Positions 58,684-64,000 of a stretch of DNA of 64,000 nucleotides are shown piece by piece (position 1 is the stretch's first letter; each line of letters starts with the position of its first letter). The notes below the pieces were generated by a model. The model saw only the letters and a list, made by a program, of their open reading frames with translations, was not told the origin of the DNA and made no database searches. The position numbers and the translations under genes were made by a program. The stretch is from contig JANCRA010000061.1 in the NCBI GenBank assembly GCA_024362935.1, positions 930,001-994,000 on the forward strand, in the 5' to 3' direction. Origin of the DNA: Setophaga petechia (lineage: Eukaryota > Chordata > Aves > Passeriformes > Parulidae).

Positions 58684-59951
58684 TGTCGTGGTTTGACCGG
58701 AAATGGGACATCTGGGATATATTGTTTTATGTTGTGGTAACCAATGGCTGTCCGGATTTTAAGATGGGCATCTGTTTTGGCCAGTGAGGCATTTGGATAC
58801 GCCTCTGAGACCACAAAAAATCCAAGGGCTTAAAAGAGCAGGGAGTTTCTCCCTCAGGCCCTTTTTTTGGTCCCGCGACGGAGCAGGTCGGACCTTCCCC
58901 CGCCCGGTGTCTCCTGCTGGGCGGGGGAGGGGAAAGCCACGCGGCCGTGAGGGAGGCCTGGCCTGGCCTGGCCCAAGGGTGGAAGAATGGAAGGAGCACG
59001 GAGAGGTATTTCTCCCCCGCTTCCCCGGGAGACAGAGAGAGAGAAGGCAGCCTGTGCTTGTTACCTTGAAACTTGATAACATGTGCGGCAGCAGGCAGCA
59101 CGGCTGAGAAGGAGGGAAAAGGGGGGGGAAGGAGGCAGCGGGCAGTCCAGCCACTCGCTCGAGAGGAGAACTTTTAACCCTTTTGTGGAAAATGAAAACT
59201 TTGCAGAGCATTGACCTTTCCTGGAGAGGAGATGGATGTAGAGGATGAAGAAGGAACTGAGTGAGATGGAGATCTGAACAGAGAGAGAGAGAAGAACCTT
59301 AGTGGGCAGAGATGATGGAGTAGCTTATGCTGGACTCTTTTTGTGTAGCCATGGACAGAGCCATGTTTCCTTGTGATACAGAGACTGCGTCCAGGGGGAA
59401 GCCAGGCCTCAGAACCAGGAGGGTTCAGTGTGGATACCCCTCGGCCCCAGGGGGTGTAAAGAAATGGGGGGGACAGTGGTCCCAAGAGAGAGAGACTGTG
59501 CCTTTTTGGAGTGGGAAGATGCATCCTTAAAAAAGACAACCCTCGAAGCAGCTCTTTGGGACCGTGTTTCAGTGGTGAGAGCACTGAACATGAAAAGGAA
59601 GAGGTCCCCATGGCCACCAGAAGGACTCCTCCCCTCTGGATGAACTGAGGATTTGATTATTTAAAGGGTGGTGCCAGACCGAGTGTTGATAATTTTGGGA
59701 AATGTATTGTATTGGGAATTTGGTGGGGAGGGGGAGGAGGAGATGTATCTGTGCAGTTTTCATTTTCCTTGTGTGTTTTTTTTCTTTCTTTGTAGTTTAG
59801 TTTTTTGTAGTTTAGTTAATAAAGTTTTTTTTCTTTTTTTTTCTAAGCAGGAGCCTGTCTTGCTTATTCCCGGGTACCATCTCACAGCAGAAGCCAGGGA
59901 GAGGGAATTTTCATGGGAGCACTGGCGTTGTGTCAGTGTCAAACCATTACA
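58684..59951 (+). mobile_element. solo LTR, about 1.27 kb, second copy of the same family
   Basis: Shares TGTCGTGGTTTGACCGGAAA at the start and GTGTCAAACCATTACA at the end with the LTR at 50011-51346, and aligns along its length. AATAAAG lies at about 59818. A 5-bp target duplication with one mismatch flanks it: AAGCA at 58679-58683 and AGGCA at 59952-59956. Confidence 0.85.
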
Positions 59952-60585
59952 AGGCACTAGAGAATACCATGATGCATAGGCATTCCTCTGGAATTAAAAT
60001 ATCTACTCAGAGGGTTGTAACAGAACTACAGACTTTCTCTGGAGTAATAAATTAGTAGTAACTACAATGCCTCTTAAGCCTACCCATTATATTGTGAACT
60101 AAAAAAATGCTGCAGAAAATTTTTGCATCCTGAAGTATATGAAGAACTTTTGACCTGGCTTCTCAGCTTCCCTGCACTGCTACTGTACTCCTATGCTTCT
60201 ATTACACACAGATTTACAAAACCAGTCTATTTTCAACAGATTCAGTTAAGCAGCCACAAATAACCATGAAAAACAATAAAATCAACAAAAAGGAAATTAG
60301 AAAGGGGAGCAGATGCCAGCCACAGCATTGTCCTGTAATACATTTAATCCCCATGAATATGAAGTCCTTGTGCTTAAAATAAATCTTCAACGTACATTTC
60401 TCAATGCTTCAAGGTAAAAATTAGTGATTTGTTAGCAGAACAAAGAATGTCTGTAATTTCCAGAGGAGGTGAGCATCAGGTTTTACTCTTGACATGGTTT
60501 TTATCTTCTATATAATCCCCAAGCTGAAATTTTGCAGTTGAAATGTACTTTGTATGTATTCAGTCTCTTTACATTACTGTGCAGT

Positions 60586-60765
60586 GGCATTTCTGAGAAT
60601 GGATACAGTTCCTGTATTCAGCAAGCAGCTTCAGGTACAGGTTTGAAGGCCATCGGTCCATCTCTACAAAATTGCGCTCTTCCACTAGAAAAAGAAATAA
60701 AGGAATTAAATGTAATATGTAGACATAATAGAGCACATCTGCACAGGCTGCAAAAACTTTTTTAA
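60586..60765 (+). other. exon-like segment, unrecognised
   Basis: After a good acceptor (CATTACTGTGCAG), one frame stays open for 59 codons and ends LEKEIKELNVICRHNRAHL, then a few residues and TAA. The amphipathic, charged C-terminus looks protein-like, but I cannot assign it. The rest of 59957-61634 is AT-rich and without recognisable features. Confidence 0.3.
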
Positions 60766-61634
60766 AATGAATTAAAAACCCATTAAAGATATAAATACAA
60801 CTACAAAAGTAAAGGTGAGTGCTGCCTGATTTGCTTTGAGCTCTACTATGGCACAGAGGTAAGAGTTACCACACAATGTTTCCTTATTATTTAGTTAGTA
60901 ATAAAAAAGTTTTTTGGAAAAAAAGAATACAATACTCATTAAGGAGAGCAGAGAGGTTTTCCTAAAGATGAGCATACTTTATTCCTAGAGAACAGTCATA
61001 TGTGGTATACAAGGATTTTTTATACTGCAGAACTATAAAGCAGGGTATATCAATTCCTGTGGCAGTAGTTTGTCTCAAGATGAGTACAGAAAGCAAGGTG
61101 AGGAGTGCAGCTAAGAATTCAGCAAGACATTAATCTCTTATTGCATATGGTTTTTAATCACTGACATAGTCATATAAGAGTCTTTTACCCATATTATGTA
61201 GATTTCTCTGCATTTGCAGAAAGATGCATTTTCATCCCCTTAATTCCAGATATTCCAGAGTCAGCTTGTATCCATTGCTCCTTGAGGGCCTCAGATGAAA
61301 GCAGAGAGTTCACAGCTGGGAGAGCCTGAGGGCAGGCAAGCTGCACTCACCCGGGCACAAGGCAGGGCTTCAATCCTCAGGGGAATATCCTGCTAATCAA
61401 ATCTGATTTCCTCTATGGCAAGGTAACCCACGCAACTGATCAAAGGAAGCCAGTTGATGTAATGTTTTTGCATGTCAATAAAGCTTTTGGTACTGTTTCT
61501 CACTAAAACCGGATCTTTCTTGACAAAATGTCCAGCCCACAGCCGGATAAACACATCACGTGAAGGGTGAGCAGCTGGCTCACAGGTCAGGCACAAAGGG
61601 TTACAGTGACTGGGGTGACATCAGACTGGGCACC

Positions 61635-62023
61635 TGTCACAGACATTCTTCTTGAAAAATCCTTTCTTAGGATTTTTCCTTGTGGAGCTGAAAGGTTTCA
61701 GCAGCACTGTAAACAATTACTATCTGCTGCTGTGGAATGCAACAAGTCCACCTGTGGTTGGTCCCCTGTAGATGTTTATATCTGCTGACCATACACAGGA
61801 GGGCTGCTATCGCTCTGTGCTGGGACTCAGACGTTGTTATTCATTCCTTTCTATCTCTCTCTTAGCATAGCAGCTTCTGAAGAAGCTCTTGCCTTTCTAT
61901 CTTTATGTAGAATAGTTATAATGCTGTACATATATCACAATATAATAAATCTAGCCTTCTGATCATGGAATCAAGATCCTGTCTCATCCATCCTCTAACA
62001 AACCCCTGTGACCATCGGCAACA
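61635..62023 (+). mobile_element. 5' LTR
   Basis: 389 bp from TGTCACAG to CGGCAACA. TTTATA lies near 61767 and AATAAA at 61944-61949. Confidence 0.75.
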
Positions 62024-62025
62024 AT

Positions 62026-62043
62026 TGGTGACCCTCGACTGAA
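62026..62043 (+). other. retroviral primer-binding site
   Basis: TGGTGACCCTCGACTGAA begins two bases after the LTR and shares TGGTGACCC with the site of the ERV at 31.5 kb. Confidence 0.6.
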
Positions 62044-62250
62044 GAGGACATTCATCACAGAAGTGGATTTTAGCCAGGAGCTGAAGAACTGAAGATCCTG
62101 ATTTTAGACAGAGTTCACAGCCAAAGCTGACCACAGTGAGAACCTGAAAAGCCCTGAGGAAGATGTATAGAAATCCTAGCAGCATCGTGCAGCTGGCCAG
62201 GAGTTGCTGGACACTGTGTCAAGGTACTGTTGGCTTTTCCCCTCCTGAAG

Positions 62251-63492
62251 ATGAGGCCATTCTTAATTCATGGCTATTGCTCTGGAGATCTTCTCCCTTC
62301 AGAGGCTGAGGTTCCATTCTCCCCTTCAGAGGAGAAACTTGTTGCCCTCTGGCAAAAATGGGGTGAAGAGGATGGAATTCTTGGAATTTTTCTGTTAGAA
62401 AGGCATTTATATGATTTTTTCCGATGGGCAAAGCTTTTTGGTTTCTTTACAAATGTGTTATATGCCCTTGATATTTTTGTGGGGGAGTGCATGGGCTCCA
62501 TTTTGCAATTTGCTTTGGGCCGAGGTTTGGAATATCCTCGGATTTATCTAACATTTAAAATTCTTTTTCCGGTTCTGGAACGGAGAGCAGCTGTTTTTCC
62601 CTGGATTGCTAGGTGTGAAGGACTAGCTCCGTTTCCCCCGACTTCCGCGGGAGGAGACCCTTTGGAGGGAGATGAACTGCTACTTCTGAGCCCCCCTGAA
62701 CCCAAGCAGGAGGGGCAAATTTCGGCCAGACCCGAGAAAGTTTTTTTCTCTGCATTTTCGGAGCATGCTCAGTTTAATCCCCCCCCTTCCCTCTCTCCAG
62801 GGGATGAAGAGATGGAGGGGACATCGGCCTTCGAGCTCCCGCCTCCTGGACCCGCTCCAAGGCCGCCTCCCAGGGCGGCACCGATGCACGGGGCCACGCC
62901 TCCCGACATCGCGGGGCCGCCCCAACCCGCCCCGCGAGTGCCGCCCCAGCCGGCGCCGAGAGCACGGCAGCGAACCCCGCCTCCTGGGCCGGAGGGGCCG
63001 CCCCGACCCGCCCCACGGGTGCTTCCCTGTCAGGTCCCTCCCACGGCCGCTGCCCGGCCAGCGCCGAGGACGCTGCGGGCGGCCCCGTCCGCGGCCGCGC
63101 CTGTGTTGCTAGGCGACGGAAGTGCAGCTGAGCCGCCGTCGCCGCTGCCTCCCGCCGAGCTGTTTCCCGACGCTGAGACCAGCGCTGAGCCCGCGCGACT
63201 CTCGGAGTGCTCCTCTGTCCCGCCGCCGCCGGCAGCAGCTGGCGGCGGCTCCTGCACTGAGCGTGATTTTTCCACCGAGTTCTTCAGGCTGTCCTGGGGC
63301 TGCCCCTGCGGGGGGAGCCGGGATAGGGGAACAGGGCTTCGGCCTGTCCTTCCGAGGAGGAGGCGTGGCTACGCAGCTCGCTGTGTGTGCAGCCCGGCTG
63401 CCTGTGTTCAAAATCAGCTTTCTTGGCAGGTTGGGGGGTGTTTCTTTGGGGACTGCCCCAGGGAGACTGATATATCTCCCGGCCCTCGCTAG
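62251..63492 (+). CDS. gag: ERV gag: matrix and proline-rich region, frame shifted near its end
   Basis: The ATG at 62251 opens 413 codons. Residues up to about 120 form a matrix-like region (LWQKWGEEDGILGIFLLERH), then a GC-rich stretch at 62840-63240 encodes a Pro/Ala/Arg-rich region. The frame ends at a TAG at 63490-63492. From about 63250 the +1 frame is open and stays open past that stop to the window end, so the reading frame probably shifts between 63.25 and 63.35 kb. Matrix assignment is by resemblance to avian ERV gag. Confidence 0.65.
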   Translation: MRPFLIHGYCSGDLLPSEAEVPFSPSEEKLVALWQKWGEEDGILGIFLLERHLYDFFRWAKLFGFFTNVLYALDIFVGECMGSILQFALGRGLEYPRIYLTFKILFPVLERRAAVFPWIARCEGLAPFPPTSAGGDPLEGDELLLLSPPEPKQEGQISARPEKVFFSAFSEHAQFNPPPSLSPGDEEMEGTSAFELPPPGPAPRPPPRAAPMHGATPPDIAGPPQPAPRVPPQPAPRARQRTPPPGPEGPPRPAPRVLPCQVPPTAAARPAPRTLRAAPSAAAPVLLGDGSAAEPPSPLPPAELFPDAETSAEPARLSECSSVPPPPAAAGGGSCTERDFSTEFFRLSWGCPCGGSRDRGTGLRPVLPRRRRGYAARCVCSPAACVQNQLSWQVGGCFFGDCPRETDISPGPR

Positions 63493-64000
63493 CTCCAGCA
63501 GCGAGGGGGCTGTGTGTTCCAAACAACCTGCCTTTGCTCCCCAGCCCGGAGGGGGTGGGGGTGATGCTTGGAGGCAGATGGGAGCAGCACCTTCTGCATT
63601 TGCATTGCAGAGGCAGAGGGCACAGCCAGAAGCGACCATCGCTCATTTGCTGTGGGGACAATACATTCCTACATCCAAGATGAGCATTTTTGGGAGACCT
63701 CCTGCCCCCCCACTGCCGGCATGGCTCGATTTTGGGGGGAGGAAGTGTTTGGTTACCCACTTTGCCACTGTACTGGTAGCAGGATGCCAGGCTGTGGGAA
63801 TGCTGACCTTGCCTCAGGGCCTGGGCCTGGGCTGTTTAGCTTGGCTCCTTGGCCCAGGTCCACCTCCCGGCCTTCTGTTGGTTTTGGGGGTTTTGCTCCC
63901 CCCTTCTGGTCCTGGACCACCTTTCTGTGGGCCAGGTATGGGGTTCCTGATCCTTCCTCATGGGCCAGGGCCCCCAGGGCTTTTCTCTGGCCGCTGCTGC
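63493..64000 (+). CDS. gag: continuation of ERV gag-like open frame (+1 frame, partial)
   Basis: Relative to the upstream gag frame, the +1 frame has no stop from about 63250 to the end of the window. It encodes a Gln/Ala-rich part and then a proline- and glycine-rich hydrophobic part (GRPPAPPLPAWLDFGG). I do not recognise a capsid domain yet, and the gene leaves the window. Confidence 0.4.

Larger units (their letters stand above)
61635..64000 (+). mobile_element. 5' part of an endogenous retrovirus running out of the window
   Basis: 5' LTR 61635-62023, primer-binding site 62026, leader, then a gag region to the window end. The LTR start TGTCACAGACATTCTTCTTG resembles a passerine ERVK-type LTR. 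The 3' LTR and target duplication are outside the window. Confidence 0.8.

Noticed and set aside
62680..63760. Minus-strand frames of 81-176 codons
   Set aside because: Shadows of the GC-rich, proline-rich gag region on the plus strand.

Overview
The window looks like nuclear DNA of a bird, most likely a passerine. It has spliced vertebrate-type genes with GT-AG introns, many CR1 LINE fragments, several avian-type endogenous retroviruses (ERVs) and solo LTRs, and a PAK3-like kinase gene. PAK3-like kinases are known to be expanded in songbirds. No bacterial, plasmid or CRISPR features are present. All exon structures below were worked out by eye from splice signals, reading-frame phase and protein-family resemblance. 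No alignment or transcript data were available.

Layout. 0-2.8 kb: a decayed minus-strand ERV (integrase and env fragments). 2.8-5.6 kb: LTR-like debris. 5.6-6.0 kb: a plus-strand solo LTR. 6.4-20.4 kb: a plus-strand PAK3-like kinase gene whose exons join in phase. Its model has a short hydrophobic N-terminus, a PAK-like linker, three phase-0 coiled-coil exons and a complete kinase domain. The last codons and the 3'UTR run into degenerate telomere repeat. 21-24 kb: a GC-rich stretch, an LTR with a perfect 26-bp hairpin, a CpG-island-like block and a CR1 fragment. 24.4-32.2 kb: copy A of an ELL2-like (RNA polymerase II elongation factor) gene, a pseudogene that has lost five of eight recognisable exons. 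A 4,967-bp ERV, flanked by a 6-bp target duplication, splits its last exon. 33.4-35.4 kb: a minus-strand pol relic of another, gamma-like ERV. 40.6-49.5 kb: copy B of the ELL2-like gene, with eight exons in phase and an intact C-terminal occludin/ELL domain. Its first, N-terminal ELL exons are not visible. 50-60 kb: two related solo LTRs of about 1.3 kb, another LTR, a CR1 end and AT-rich DNA. 61.6-64 kb: the 5' LTR, primer-binding site and gag region of a plus-strand ERV that runs out of the window.

How the parts relate. Copies A and B of the ELL2-like gene share intron and 3'-flank sequence, so they come from one segmental duplication (about 24.3-33.3 kb and 40.5-52.2 kb). The ERV in A and the 1.3-kb LTR in B are each absent from the other copy, so both inserted after the duplication. 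The two main findings are the chimeric PAK3-like kinase with a telomere-repeat tail and the ELL2-like pair with its natural empty and filled retroviral site.
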